This document shows positions 49,435 to 60,481 of a DNA stretch of 64,000 bases, piece after piece. The notes beneath the pieces were generated by a model that saw only the letters and a list, made by a program, of their open reading frames with translations, did not search any database and was not told where the DNA came from. This DNA comes from Thalassia testudinum. Taxonomy: Eukaryota > Streptophyta > Magnoliopsida > Alismatales > Hydrocharitaceae. Numbering within the stretch: the stretch's first letter is position 1; each line of letters starts with the position of its first letter. Position numbers and translations under genes: made by a program. The DNA is taken from positions 13,212,501-13,276,500 of the forward strand of contig JAZHRO010000024.1 of assembly GCA_037157565.1 (NCBI GenBank), given 5' to 3'.

Positions 49435-51651
49435 TGTCAAGGATTGCACAAGGTGGAGCGTGAAGGCTATCTTGTTCGTAGGAAAACAGTCCACATGTGG
49501 ATTGTCCGCATGTGGAAATCAAGGAGGAGGAGAGCAACCACCGGCTACCCCTGTTGGCCGTCGAGGGTGGTCAGCCTTAGTGGTGATGGTGGTCAGTTAT
49601 GTGGAAGAAGAGAGAGAGAGAGGAGAGGAGCCTTGGAATAATTAGGAAATATTATTATGGACTCAAAAAATTATAAAGAGGGAAGGCTCTCTTTCACAGA
49701 GAGAACATATCCAACTAATTTAGAAACAAACATTATCTTCTAAAATGAGAAACAACTTATCTCTAAAAATAAACCAAATCCCAAACTACTTCCTAAAACA
49801 ATTATTCTAAAAATAGCAAACTTAACTCTAAAGAAAAGACCCAAAACTTGGTCCCTTGGACCTCTAGCCATTGGCCCCTACTGAGCATTCTAGACGCTAC
49901 CACATGGACTGCCACGTGGCCTCTTATTCCTAACACTCCCCCTCAAGTTGAAGGCCTGGAGACTGACTACTTGATCTTCCACTTATGAGGCTAGACGCCC
50001 CACCATTCATATTCTTCGAGAGCCAAGCTAACGATCTTCTCCTTCGATGAGTCGACAGTGAAGCATCTTGCGACCTTTGGAATCGTTGCTTTTGTGGCAA
50101 CCTGAGAAGTCATCGCGATAGCTGCCGTTGACCTGTCTTCTCGAAGTAGAGCCCGTAGCTTCTCAAGATCTTCATGAGTTAAAGAGTCCACATTTATGGT
50201 GCTAGTAGACCCACGTGATGGCCTCCCGAACTTCTCCCAACACATGTCTTGTAGATGATTGTTGCATCCACAGTGTTAGCACTTTGGGTAGACACAACCA
50301 AGTCCATGTCCGCGTCTACGTCCTCATCCACACCCCACACTTGGTTCTGGAATAGCAAGTGTGGAGTTCTCACCTTTCGACGTGTCTTCATCCTCGATGA
50401 TCTCCATCTTGATGAGACGGCAGAAGATGGTCTCAAGATTCATTTTCTCATCAAAAGTCAGGATTTGATCGCGGGCGACTCGAAAACGATGATGCAATCC
50501 CAATAAAAACTTGGCGGATTGCCAAACCGCCTGTATCTTCCCCTGCTTGTCGCAACACAATGGCTAGTAGATATCCAACTCCTCGAACAACGCCTCCATC
50601 TTCTCATAATAATAGTCAAGGAGAGATCTCGTTGACTAGCTGTCCATATGCGAGCGTAGAGGTCAATAATGCGTGCATTACTAGAAGTTCGAGCGTACCT
50701 TTTCTTAAGGGTCGTCCAAATCTCGTACGCACTCTTTTTGTAGAGCATGTTCGAAGCGATGGATGGATCCAACGAGTTCATGAGCCAGTTCATGATCACA
50801 TAGTTCTCCTTCTCGTACTTCTTTTTCTTCTTGTCGTTCAACTCCGGTGGCTCCTCGAAAATATTTAGCTTCTCCTGGCCTCCAACAAATATCCTGAAAG
50901 CACGAGCACATAAGATACAGTTGGACGCCCCAGAAAGCTTGATGGTTGTTCCGAAGACAACCACCTTGCTTTCTTCCAGTCCATGTGTGGCCTCTTCGAC
51001 CGTCGTGGTTGATTCCACCATCTTCTTTACTCTTCCTTCTCCGCATAAGGCGTCGAATTTGTCGAGAACTTTCTAGATGCACATATCACCAACATGTGGT
51101 CAACAACCCACACACACAAGAAAAGCCTAGACCAAAGGTGTTGATACCATGTCAAGTATTACGCAAGGTGGAGCATGGAGGCTCCGTTATGCGTGGGAAA
51201 ATAGTCTACATATGGAAATCAAGGAGAGAGAGAGCAACCACTGGCTACTCCTGTTGGCTGGCGAGGGTGGTCGGCCTTGGTGGTGATGGTGGCCAGCTAT
51301 GTGGAAGAAGAGAGAGAAAGGAGAGGATCCTTGAAATAATTGGGAAATATTATTATGGACTCAAAGAATTACCAAGAGGGAAGGCTTTCTTTTATAGAGA
51401 AAATATATCCCACTAATTTGGAAACAAACACTATCTTCTAAAATAAGAACGAACTCATCTCTAAAAATAAATCAAATCCCAAACTATTTCCTAAAACAAT
51501 TATTCTAAAAATAGCAAACTTAACTCTAAAGAAAAGACCCAAAGCTTGGTCCCTTGGACCTCTAGCCGAAAGCCCCCGCTAGGCCTCTAGATGCTACCAC
51601 GTAGACTACCACGTGACCTGCTAGCTGTCACGTGGGCCCTTATTCCTAACA
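49435..51651 (-). mobile_element. Gag-only LTR retrotransposon, family G3
   Basis: The LTRs are 49435-49935 (3') and 51150-51651 (5'), 501 and 502 bp. On the minus strand they begin TGTTAGGAATAAG and end CTTGACA. The primer site TGGTATCAACACC is at 51137-51149, and a polypurine tract (CAACTTGAGGGGGAG) sits at 49936-49950. A flanking duplication is not clear in the local TATA/TG-rich sequence. The internal region is about 1.2 kb with a gag and no pol. A solo LTR of the same family is at 59848-60358. Confidence 0.85.
49991..51021 (-). pseudogene. Gag of G3 element, broken
   Basis: The frame at 51021-50458 begins MVESTTTVEEATHGLEESKV, then SNCILCARAFRIFVGGQEKL, ENYVIMNWLMNSLDPSIASN and YKKSAYEIWTTLKKRYARTS: UBN2 gag, the longest open piece of the three gag-only families. 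A frameshift follows (50560-50324 carries LETIFCRLIKMEI in another frame). The zinc knuckle at 50240-50281 keeps all four ligands as C-x2-C-x4-H-x4-C but contains a TAA two residues into it. CWEKFGRPSRG follows, as in full Copia gags. Confidence 0.78.

Positions 51652-51654
<3 letters not shown>

Positions 51655-51695
<41 letters not shown>
51655..51695. repeat. (TG)n microsatellite, about 20 units
   Basis: A run of TG dinucleotides lies just outside the 5' LTR of the G3 element. Being that long and pure, it is likely polymorphic. Confidence 0.9.
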
Positions 51696-51698
<3 letters not shown>

Positions 51699-52099
51699 AA
51701 AAAGGGAGTCCACATTCAAGTGTAGCAAAAGTTCATTATATATTTTGAAATGAAGATTTGGAGATTTAGATCACCCTAAATGAGCATGCCATGTATCAAA
51801 TTGTAAGCCAATTCGGCACCTCTATCTTTTATATCAAACATGCCTGACTTTCAGCAGTCTAAAAGTTGTCAAAACTTGACCCACTCGATGAAAGGGTTAA
51901 GAGTACCCATTTTGGATGAAATTTGAAACACATTATTGTTTATGAATAACTTAATCTTACAAAGTTGCGTTTTAAAATATTATATGTAGATAAAGATATG
52001 AGTAGATGTAGAAAAGTTTTCCTACACTTGAGTGTAAGCTTCGAGGCCTCAGACATACATGTGTGTGTGTGAAGAAGGGGGGGAGGACCAGGAAGGGGG

Positions 52100-53089
52100 A
52101 TGATAAATCAAGATTATTGATCATCCCCTGTATTACTTAATGAAAAAACTAAACCCAGCAGCCTCCCTTACAGAATAGACTCCATCGACCCTAAAAAGAC
52201 ACATCCACCAGGGTATTCTCCACAGAAGGCCACTTTCCCCTAGATCATCCACCAATGTGGAACCCAATGCAAACTTGTTTGGATCACAAAGTGCCACCCT
52301 AAAATCTTTCCTAGAAAGAATCATAAGAAGCATCAACCCAATGTAAACTTTGCTTTTTTAGAAATGAAAGGGTGGTTATCAGATGAACAACCACCCACAA
52401 TGCAATGTAACCTTGTTTGTCATATCTCCTTAACAAGGCTGTAGTAGGGGGGAAAAAAGCAATGACAATCTTCCATGTCTTTGTCACACATCATCCAAAT
52501 GTGGAACATTCTTTTGACAATAAGCCTCTGTCATGATTCTTCTCCCCAGAAACAATGGAAAATCTTCACCTTCGAAGGCACCTCTGATATCCGAACTAGC
52601 CAGCAATCCTAGAACAGATTTCAAACCACTTGACTGACAGGTCGATGCAGATACTAATAGTGGACTTAACTGACAAACAAGGGCATCTCACAGCCAACTG
52701 CTGAAAACCCAGTTATATGAATGAAGGAATGGAAGCCAACTCCTGTTGCAGCTCCACAGATTCCACAATCCACTGAGCAGATAACGATCCCACAAGTACA
52801 GGAGTCCAAGGGTCCTTATACCTCCATTGCCAAGCTTCCAATAATATGAAACAGATGCCTCAAAATCTACAGCTAGAGCAAATAGCTTTGAGAAGCAATC
52901 AGAAAAAGCCATCCATCATCTACTTATCACCCCAAAACTTGTCACCTTCAAGCTGTGCATAAAGCAGAGGAAGATCTGAAGGCATAATTCTAGTCAAACC
53001 TTTCCAGAAAGAAAGGACTCCGTTGCCTGACGGAAATTAATTGGTCATCTCAGTAGTTGATTGAAAAGCACATTATTGGGAAAGGGAAT
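52100..53089 (-). pseudogene. LINE fragment, RT C-terminal part
   Basis: The minus-strand blocks include GLTRIMPSDLPLLY (near 52980), the region after the RT palm in which LINEs align, a W.L..GG...LGLL-type stretch (52688-52912), and a C-terminal frame ALGSTLVDDLGESGLLWRIP with WMCLFRVDGVYSVREAAGFS (52133-52336). It is interrupted by the 51-bp LINE-end insertion at 52352-52402 and cut at 53089 by the Copia element. Confidence 0.55.
52339..52415 (-). mobile_element. 51-bp LINE 3'-end insertion (stem-loop plus tail only)
   Basis: The insert 52352-52402 consists of the LINE stem-loop (52370-52396, 27 nt, arms GGGTGGTTATC and AACAACCACCC) and tail (sense CTTTCATTTCTAAAAAAG). It is flanked by CAATGTAAACTTT (52339-52351) and CAATGTAACCTTG (52403-52415), a 13-base duplication with two differences. 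The insert contains nothing else of the LINE, so it is an extreme 5' truncation. Confidence 0.6.
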
Positions 53090-55247
53090 TGTTGGGTTGT
53101 ATTTGTGAGTCGTGTGAATTCTTTATTTCTTATTTTATTGTGAACGAGTGTGTACGGGTATTTTTGTAATTCTTCACTGGTGTGCTTTCCTATATATGAC
53201 ATTACAACCTAACATGGTATTAGAGCAGCAGTCCTAAACCAAGGCTCTGGTATCCCACCAAACCCTAGCTGCCTACCCCCCACCAAAACCCTAGCCGCCA
53301 CCCCCTCTTCTATCCCCCTAGCGATGCCACCGGCCTCCCAGGCCAGTAGCACCGCTGTTCACCGGCCACCCAGGGCACCACCGCTGGTCCATCAGCCTTC
53401 CCAGTCCACCATACGCCCCCTCCCACCGTCACCCACCCACCCATCCTCGGGTGAGAGCTCTAGCCACCTAGGTTACTGTCTACCCGACCTTCCTAGTCCG
53501 CCACGCACCCCCACCCGCCGTCGCATGGGACCTCTGACCGCCTAGGCCTACAGATCAGCTAAAGTGTCGTCGTAGGGGCCTATAGGTCTCCAACTTGCTG
53601 CAACCGACCCTCTCTTGGTCCAACACCACCCCTCTTCCTCTGTTAAGGGTTGTGTTGGCCTAGGGCACCTTCCATCCGTCTTCCTACCTTCAAATCTTCT
53701 CCTAGAAGGATCCACTGGTGTGTTACAAGGAGTAGGGCCGAGGTTTACCAATCCGTTCGACAGTAGCAAGCCATTCACAGGAGCTTAGCAACTTGAAGGG
53801 CTCTGCTAGGGCCTCACCTATGCCCTAGCGCATGCAAAGAATTTTTCCCCTCGAAGATATCATTCATATATGATCTGAAAAAGGTCTTTTGGTCCTCCTA
53901 ATGTCTGATTTTGGCCCTATTCAGGTCTGAAATTGCATTTTTCGGATCCTATGATCTGATTTTTTGACCTTAAAGTCATTATTCTGCGTGGATCTCAACT
54001 CCAACTATTATGCGAGACCAAAAGGAATCTGTTGGTGACTCCGTGGGGAAAATATCTACCACGAGTGCCCCCCCTCACATGCCGGGGACATCTATCAAGT
54101 TGGATGGATCAAACTTCCTACTTTGGTCCACCACTTTCTCCCGATTTGTTGGATCACATCGAAAGAACTACATTTTGACAGATGACATGCCAACCGCAAA
54201 GACTGCAAATTGGGAGGCTAACAATGATTGGATGGCGACATGTCTTCTGAACAGCATGACTTAAACTATCGCCAAGCAAGTCATGGTGCATGCCTCTTCG
54301 GAAAGGCACTATGCCTTTATCCGAATATTATGGCATGATGAACCTCTGAGATGATTGGATGTCTACCTTGCCTATTGCAGATGATGCCAATCATCTACTA
54401 TAAGACGTAACCAGATATCGTGCAGTGATTGGTAAACTACTGTATCTAACAATTACTCATCCTGATATTACTTTTGCAATTAGAAGGTTGAGCCAGTTCA
54501 TGTAGTCACCAAGGGAGATTCATTGGGACAGAGTGTGTCAAATTCTCAAGTATCTGAAAAGTACACCTGGGAAAGGACTTCTATTTAAAAACAATAGGAA
54601 TGTAGACGTTTGTGGATACTCAGATGTAGACTATGTTGAGGCACATGAGGATAAGAGATCCACTACAGGATACTGCACATTTGTTAGGGGTAATCTGATC
54701 ATATGGAGAAGCAAGAAACAACCAGTTGTCTCTAGGTCAAGTGCTGAATCAGAATACAAGGTCATGGCTTAAACCACTTGTGAGTTACTCTGGGTCTGCT
54801 CTATCCTAGAGGATTTTAGAGTATAAATGTTCAGTCATATTCCTATGCATTATGATAACAAAGCTACCACGTTCATTGTTAATAATCGTGTCTTCCATGA
54901 GAGAACCAAGCATATTGAAGTGAATTGCCACTTTATCAGAGAGGCCATTGCTGCAAAGAAGATCTCTACACCCTACATATGTACTGAAGATTAACTTGTT
55001 GACATATTCACCAAAACTCTTCCCAACAAACGACTGCACCACATTAGTTCCAAGCTGAACATGTTTGATGCTTATGCTCCAGCTTGAGGGGGAATGTTGA
55101 GTTGTATTTGTGAGTCATGTTGACTCTTTATTTCTTATTTTATTATGAACAGGTGTGTGCGTATTTTTGTAATTCTTCTTTGGTGTGGTTTCCTATATAA
55201 AGGCACCAGGGCCTCTCTGGAATAACATATGACATTACAACCTAACG
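53090..55247 (+). mobile_element. Copia element, internally deleted
   Basis: The LTRs are 53090-53214 (125 bp) and 55095-55247 (153 bp), beginning TGTTGRGTTGTATTTGTGAG and ending CATTACAACCTAAC. The left LTR lacks about 28 bp (AAGGCACCAGGGCCTCTC...) present in the right. The primer site TGGTATTAGAGC is at 53215-53226, and a polypurine tract CTTGAGGGGGAA lies just before 55095. The element holds a gag start and the RT end/RNase H but nothing between. Flanking duplication is not clear (GGAAT and AGGAT). Confidence 0.82.
54010..55085 (+). pseudogene. Copia gag start fused to RT end and RNase H
   Basis: The gag N-terminus at 54010-54264 is MRDQKESVGDSVGKISTTSA, then TSIKLDGSNFLLWSTTFSRF and NDWMATCLLNSMT, followed by a stop. 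After a large internal deletion the RT end resumes at about 54410 (YRAVIGKLLYLTITHPDITF). RNase H at 54533-55030 keeps GYSDVDYVEAHEDKRSTTGY, YDNKAATFIVNN and the end VDIFTKTLPNKRLHHISSKL. It has in-frame stops at 54504, 54770 and 54823. Protease, integrase and most of RT are missing. Confidence 0.8.
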
Positions 55248-56040
55248 AGGATCTTGTGTAAATCCCAAGTGTGTGGGAGAAACTGTTGAGGTGCTGCTTC
55301 CTTCTCCACCACCAACTAGCTTGGAAGTAAACAAGAAAGGAACCTCTCCGTCTAATATACAATAGCCAACAATGATCGGTCCTTTTTAACATTCCCTACC
55401 ATCTGGGAGCAGACAACACAAGTGTCAACTCGTTCCAAAGTAGACAAATCTCCAAAATGACATGGTTGAATCCAGACAAACAAGAAATAATGCATTTCAG
55501 TATCGCAATATCTAAAGCACTATAGTAACTTAAAATTTTGGATATCAAAAATATTCCCCTGCAATAATGAATTATCAGATTAGATGAGCTTTCCCCCTTC
55601 AAAAAAAAAGATGACTCCCCCTATCATCCTTCAAATTTCACATTGTAAGTATGCCCCAACCCAAAAGCACCTTATATCCATGCAAAAAGCCTTTCAATTA
55701 GAGCACAAAAGGTTCAGGTATGAAATACAAATCCGCTAATAGAGTATCCTAATATCTGTATCATACCATAGGTGCACTTAAATATATGCTCCATTGACAA
55801 AAATGAGCATCTATATCTGCCCAAAGCAAATATGGACCAGATATCCATGAAGATTGAGCATTGACACCTTATACAAATGAGTACAAAAGACATGACATCT
55901 TTCTGTGGAAATATTCATCAAGACACTTTCCTACTCACATCTTTCATTTACTATGTCCAAGATAAACAAGAAAAACTAACATACTGCTCTAGAGGGTGTC
56001 AATGTTGCTACCAATAATTTCTAGAGTGGTCTAAATATCA
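55248..56040. other. Intronic stretch with possible LINE-tail scrap
   Basis: No gene is recognised. Near 55582-55618 an A9 run with a preceding TTC is flanked by AGATGAGCTTTCCCCCT and AGATGACTCCCCCT, which match with a 3-base gap and one change. This may be another tail-only insertion but is weak. Confidence 0.3.
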
Positions 56041-56099
56041 CTAGTTTGTTATATCTATTGGACCTTCATGCATTCCTGTTAGGGGTTCAAGCAACTTTC

Positions 56100-58107
56100 G
56101 TAACTCAAAAAACTGGGAAGAGAGAATCAGATTTGCTTCGGGTCTTAAATTTTTTGAAAGTTTGCTTGGGGTCTGAATTGATCAGCTTACATACAAACAA
56201 GCCAAAGGAGAATGAAGCCATCAACCAAACATGGACAAACTCAGGCTTCACGAAGTCCCAAAGTTCCTTGAATAAAAAGGACCTGAAAACATCTGGCCCT
56301 GGGGAACCTTCAGCCTTGAGGTCCCTCAAAGCAGCCTCCACTTCCTCATCAGTGAGCTCTCTCACCAAATCTCGTTTTGCATATTCCTCTAATACCAACA
56401 TAACCATGGCGATCCATGTCTATCAGCCGGAACCACACCTCTAAAGTCATGGAAGTGCACCTTGAGAACCTCTGCCACCTCTCTCTTCCAGACACCACAT
56501 CCTCCCCTACCTTCAAAGTGTCAATAAGGTTAGCTCTCCTTCTACAGATAGCAGACGTGGAAAAATCCCATATTCGCATCCCCTTCTTTGAACCATGGTT
56601 GTCTAAACCTGTATATCCACTCCATCTCCCTCTTCATGTCCTCACGCTAGACTACCACCTGTAATCTACAAAGCTCCTCTAGCTCCTGGGATGTTAAGTC
56701 TCTGCTATCCTCAGTTCGATCCAAATCTGCCACGGCATGCAAAGCCTCCACTCTAGTTTTCCCCTCCTAGATCTTACCTCCTCCTTGAAGACAACCAGAG
56801 CAGACCACAGATTCTGGAGCCTAACAGACAAAGTACATGTAGCAGAAGATGCTGGCAGAGTGTCCATCCATTTATCATGCACCAGCTGTCTGAAGTCAGG
56901 TTCCAACCACCAAGACTTGTCGAACTTAAAAAAGTGGAGAAGGATGCACCATCATTAGAACTCCAAACCAGTGGCGAATGATCGGAGAAAGGACGGGCAT
57001 GGACAGTGACGTTAGTCGTTTCGATCTGTTCCGCCAAAAAAATCGAGTGCAAAATCTCTCAAGCTTCAACCTAGCTCATGCCGAACTTATCCATGTAAAC
57101 CTGGCCCCAGACAAAGGAGTATCATATAACTCCAGCAACCCCACCAATTCATTGAAAGCCTCAGTGGATCTATGACATCTGTCATCCAGTCTATCATCAA
57201 CAGAGAGAGTGGCATAGAAATCTCCTCCAACCAACCACAGCTGACCATCGACAAAATCTAAAGCCTGACTACGTTCATCTCAAAGTTTAAATCTAATCAC
57301 ATCTTCACACGGCCCATAAACTGACAAAGCTCAAGTCCAACCATCAGTCTTTCGTCTAAAGAGAGCAGTGAGAACCCATCTTCCAGCCCTGAAGTCCATC
57401 TTTTCAAAAAGCTTCATCATTCCACGAAATAGAAATCACCCTGATCTACCAACAGAATCTACACTAAGTAAACCAGAAAGAAAAGACCCACTCACCTCCC
57501 TCTTTATTCTGTCATCCTAGGCCTCAACCTTAGTCTGCTGCAATAGGGAAAGATCAATTTTTCCATTCTGAAAGGTATCTGAGCAGAGGAGCCTTCCAAG
57601 CAGAGTCTCAGAGAACTCGAGCATCCAAGGTTTGAACATCAACCATTTGAAGATGGAGCGACCCCCATAACGACCACACCAGGAGAAGTCCTGGCCCCAC
57701 CACTGCTGCTTTCTACAATCCACCTCATCTACTGCCTAGGGTCCAGGATGCCACCCTCCTCGACTGGCCCTCTTGACCGCCGTCGACATCTCCAGTAAAT
57801 CAACTTCTAACGCAGACGAGAAACAGGCTGCCACCTCGAGAAGAATCCACCCAACTTACTGGAGCCGCCATTAGCACCAGGATTGCAATTGCGCTTGGAG
57901 CCTGCAACCACTACTGCAAGTCCAGCTGGAGCATCTCTGCCCCAGCACCCACATCGCGGCCAGCAGAATCAGAAATCCTAACCACCACCTGCTGCTGCTT
58001 GTTGGGATCTGGCACCACTGCCCCTGGCCCATCATCTCATTCCACCACCTCAGAGCCAGCGCTGCCTGCAGAAGATCCCAGAGGAGGCTGGGAGTCCAGG
58101 TCATCAT
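56100..58107 (-). pseudogene. LINE 5' half: endonuclease and RT start
   Basis: The minus-strand RT start at 56105-56407 is clear: LVRELTDEEVEAALRDLKAE followed by GSPGPDVFRSFLFKELWDFV, the L1 motif DLKAEGSPGPDGF. Upstream, FSDHSPLVWSS (near 56990) is the endonuclease SDH.P end. The leading blocks up to 57723 are degraded endonuclease. The region 57750-58107 may be ORF1-side sequence. The RT palm and C-terminus are missing. Confidence 0.65.
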
Positions 58108-58129
58108 TGTACGTCCCCACTACTGAAAA

Positions 58130-58458
58130 GGCAGGGGCATCCGATCGCATATATTAAGCCTGCCCAGGCACAAAGGATTCTCCCTCCCATTTCTTTCTTG
58201 CATTACAAGTACAAGTAGGACTAATTTCTTCCCCCTATTTGATATGACTTCACCTCTATATAAAGGTATGTGCCGCAGAATTTGGAGTTGGAATAAATAA
58301 AAGTTGACTTCTTCCTCCACCCAGCTCTCAGCCCAACAATGTTGGTTTTCATTACCTTCTCAACCCCCCATTCCGGTTCAATCCCACAAAGCATGGTTCG
58401 TTTCCCTTCTCACCCTGCATCACTTTCTCAATCCCCTTTCTTCCTTCAATTGCATTAG
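58130..58458 (+). repeat. Possible LTR with TATA box and primer site
   Basis: The sequence has CTATATAAAGG at 58256 and ends before TGGTATCAAAGAC at 58459, a tRNA-Met-type primer site. No partner LTR was found, so the start is a guess. Confidence 0.35.
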
Positions 58459-58699
58459 ATGGTATCAAAGACAAACGATCCACATTGATATAAGATTGAC
58501 AAACAATCTCTTATTGGTTCTCTACAATGAGAGCATCACAGACTCATCTCAAGCACATAGTCTGACTTTATTGACACTATTGTTGCTCTCCATAAGTCAT
58601 CAGCAGCAGCCACCACCATCATTCCCCATGCACATGATCCAGTGCTTCTCCCCATCAAGCAGCCCCACATCCAAGCCCTTACAAAACCATTAATTTCAC

Positions 58700-59560
58700 C
58701 TCCAAGCCTTTTCCTCCATGTCCCTCACATTAGGCAGTACCGGAGATCTTGGTTACAAGATCATCCAAGTTTTCGCAATCAAGGACATTAATGCCACTAG
58801 ACCTCCTCCAAAGATGTCAATGTTACTCGAGCTGCAAGATTTGCTTTCGCTTCCGACACTGCTGACACCCTTGCTTTCCAAGCTGCCTCCATCACAAGCA
58901 CTCCGGTTTCACCCCCCCCTCCCCTCAAAAATAGTTGCTGCACTCAATCCAACCTACCAGGTACAATCTGAGCCTACTGCAGCATTGTCACTTCAGCCTC
59001 CCTCCCAAGGCCATCGAAGTCACCATCGAAGTCACTACCCAGTTCTTCATGAAAGTGGCAGTAAAGACAAAGCCCTCACTAAATTCCAATACAGTACAAA
59101 GAAGACTTGATTTTCCATTTTAGGTGGTGAAAATTCTCAAAAAAATACTGGACAAAAAAATGCCCCTAGCACAAAAAGTGCAAGGAAGGAGAGGAGACAT
59201 GAAAGTCTTGACGGAACAAGAGTGCACAGTCATGGTGCAAGTGACACGGAGAAAGAGGAGGGTCCATGCTCCACCAAGGAGGGCTCTTGTTGGCGATGCT
59301 CGTCAACCTCCAAGGACTAAAGATGTTTTCTTTTGCTTTTGTTGTCAGGGTAGAGGTCATATTGCAGCAGAATACCATGATCCACCAAAAGTGCCTCAAA
59401 TGTGGAGGGATTGGAGATCAAAGGCTCGTGTCCATTCATGAGGAGGGTGAAGACAAACCACATGAAACTGCCTCATCCGAACAATGTTACATCGGAGTCA
59501 CCATAACTCATAACAAATGCCCCACCGACTTCAACTCGTTCTTCTAAAGAGGAGATTCTC
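58700..59560 (+). pseudogene. LINE ORF1-like fragment with double zinc knuckle
   Basis: A CCHC-type knuckle at 59334-59375 reads CFCCQGRGHIAAEY, Tyr in place of the last Cys. Directly after, in the +1 frame, comes CLKCGGIGDQR, the second knuckle, so one frameshift separates them. Double knuckles spaced like this are typical of plant L1 ORF1 (CF.C...GH.A..C.DPP.C..CG..GH). Basic residues precede it (RRKRRVHAPPRRALVGDARQ). The upstream part is unrecognised. Confidence 0.5.
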
Positions 59561-59842
59561 TGATAGAGCCTCGTCGGGGTTGCGTCCAAAATAGTGGCTT
59601 CACTAGTTGTCATGCAACTTTTATGCAATAAATTTAGAAGATTTATGAAAAATTGTGCATCCTTACAATTCCAAAGTCATTGTTGCCACATTTTGATCAC
59701 AAAGTTTCATCTGACCCCTTATGGCTAACGCATTGTGATTAGACAGTGGAGGTTTAATTAAGCTCAGATCAAATGGTCAAAGGATAATAGTGCATCAGGC
59801 TATCCTTGACTTCAGCTGCACTCATCCCCTTACAACACGAAT

Positions 59843-60363
59843 AAACCTGTTGGGAATAAAAGCCAGCCACGTGGCAGCATCTCAAGGCCTACAGGGGCCA
59901 ACGGTTTTGGTGGTCTGAGGGATCAAAATTAGAGTCTTTCCTTAATTATTAAGTCTAGCTATTTTTAATACAGTTGTTTTTGGGAAATGGATTTAAGATT
60001 TGTTTTAATTAGGAGATAAGATCTTTCCTAATGAGATAAGAGCTTTTCTCAATAGGGACAGAATCTTTTGTTACTATTTGTAGGGATATGTTCTCTCTAT
60101 AAATAAAGAGCCTTCCCAACATTTCTAATTTAAGCAACTACAATATTCCAACACAATCAAAGGCTCCTCTTCTCTATCTCTTTTCTCTCTCCAACCGGCA
60201 ACCACCTTGGCCACCGTTAGCCACCACCACGGCAGCCACCAGCCTGCCAGTGGTGCTCCTCCACACCTCCAAGCCCACACGTGAATAATCCTCCACATGG
60301 ACTATTTTTCCCACGCACATGGAGTCTCCACACTCCACTATTTTGTCAAATCTTGACAAAACC
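59843..60363 (+). mobile_element. Solo LTR of family G3, with AAACC duplication
   Basis: The solo LTR is 59848-60358 (511 bp). It begins TGTTGGGAATAAAAGCCAGC and ends TCAAATCTTGACA, like the LTRs of the G3 element at 49435-51651 in the opposite orientation. The duplications AAACC at 59843-59847 and 60359-60363 match exactly. A TATAAATAAAGAG box is near 60098. No internal sequence is present. It ends 123 bp from the NUP93 exon at 60482. Confidence 0.85.
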
Positions 60364-60411
60364 TTTGTTCTCAGCTATAAGAATCAGCTAGACTAGAAAA
60401 CTCTGGAATAC

Positions 60412-60458
60412 AGAAAAGGAATGTCTTTTCAAAGAAGAGAAAAAAAGAAAAGGAATGT
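60412..60458 (+). mobile_element. LINE tail-only micro-insertion with exact 13-bp duplication
   Basis: The insert 60425-60445 reads CTTTTCAAAGAAGAG and A run. It is flanked by identical AGAAAAGGAATGT at 60412-60424 and 60446-60458. It lies 24 bp from the donor of the NUP93 exon. Confidence 0.62.
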
Positions 60459-60481
60459 AAGCCACAATCGATAAAAGGAAC

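Larger units (their letters stand above)
42669..60481 (-). other. NUP93 giant intron of 17.8 kb, filled with transposons
   Basis: The boundaries are GTTCCT at the exon ending at 60482 and CATACAG before the exon beginning at 42668. The reading frame passes from TTWQQ to IYFCLRTGYY without a missing residue, so this is one intron and no exon is skipped. It holds at least two gag-only LTR elements, an internally deleted Copia element, several LINE pieces, a solo LTR, a MITE-like element, a palindrome-rich array and a long TG repeat. The first 820 bp from the acceptor side (42669-43490) show no recognisable element. Confidence 0.85.

Noticed and set aside
49430..51656. A TATAT or GTATA target-site duplication for the G3 element
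   Set aside because: The left flank reads GTATA and the right ATATG, inside TATA/TG-rich sequence where chance matches are expected; I do not claim a duplication.
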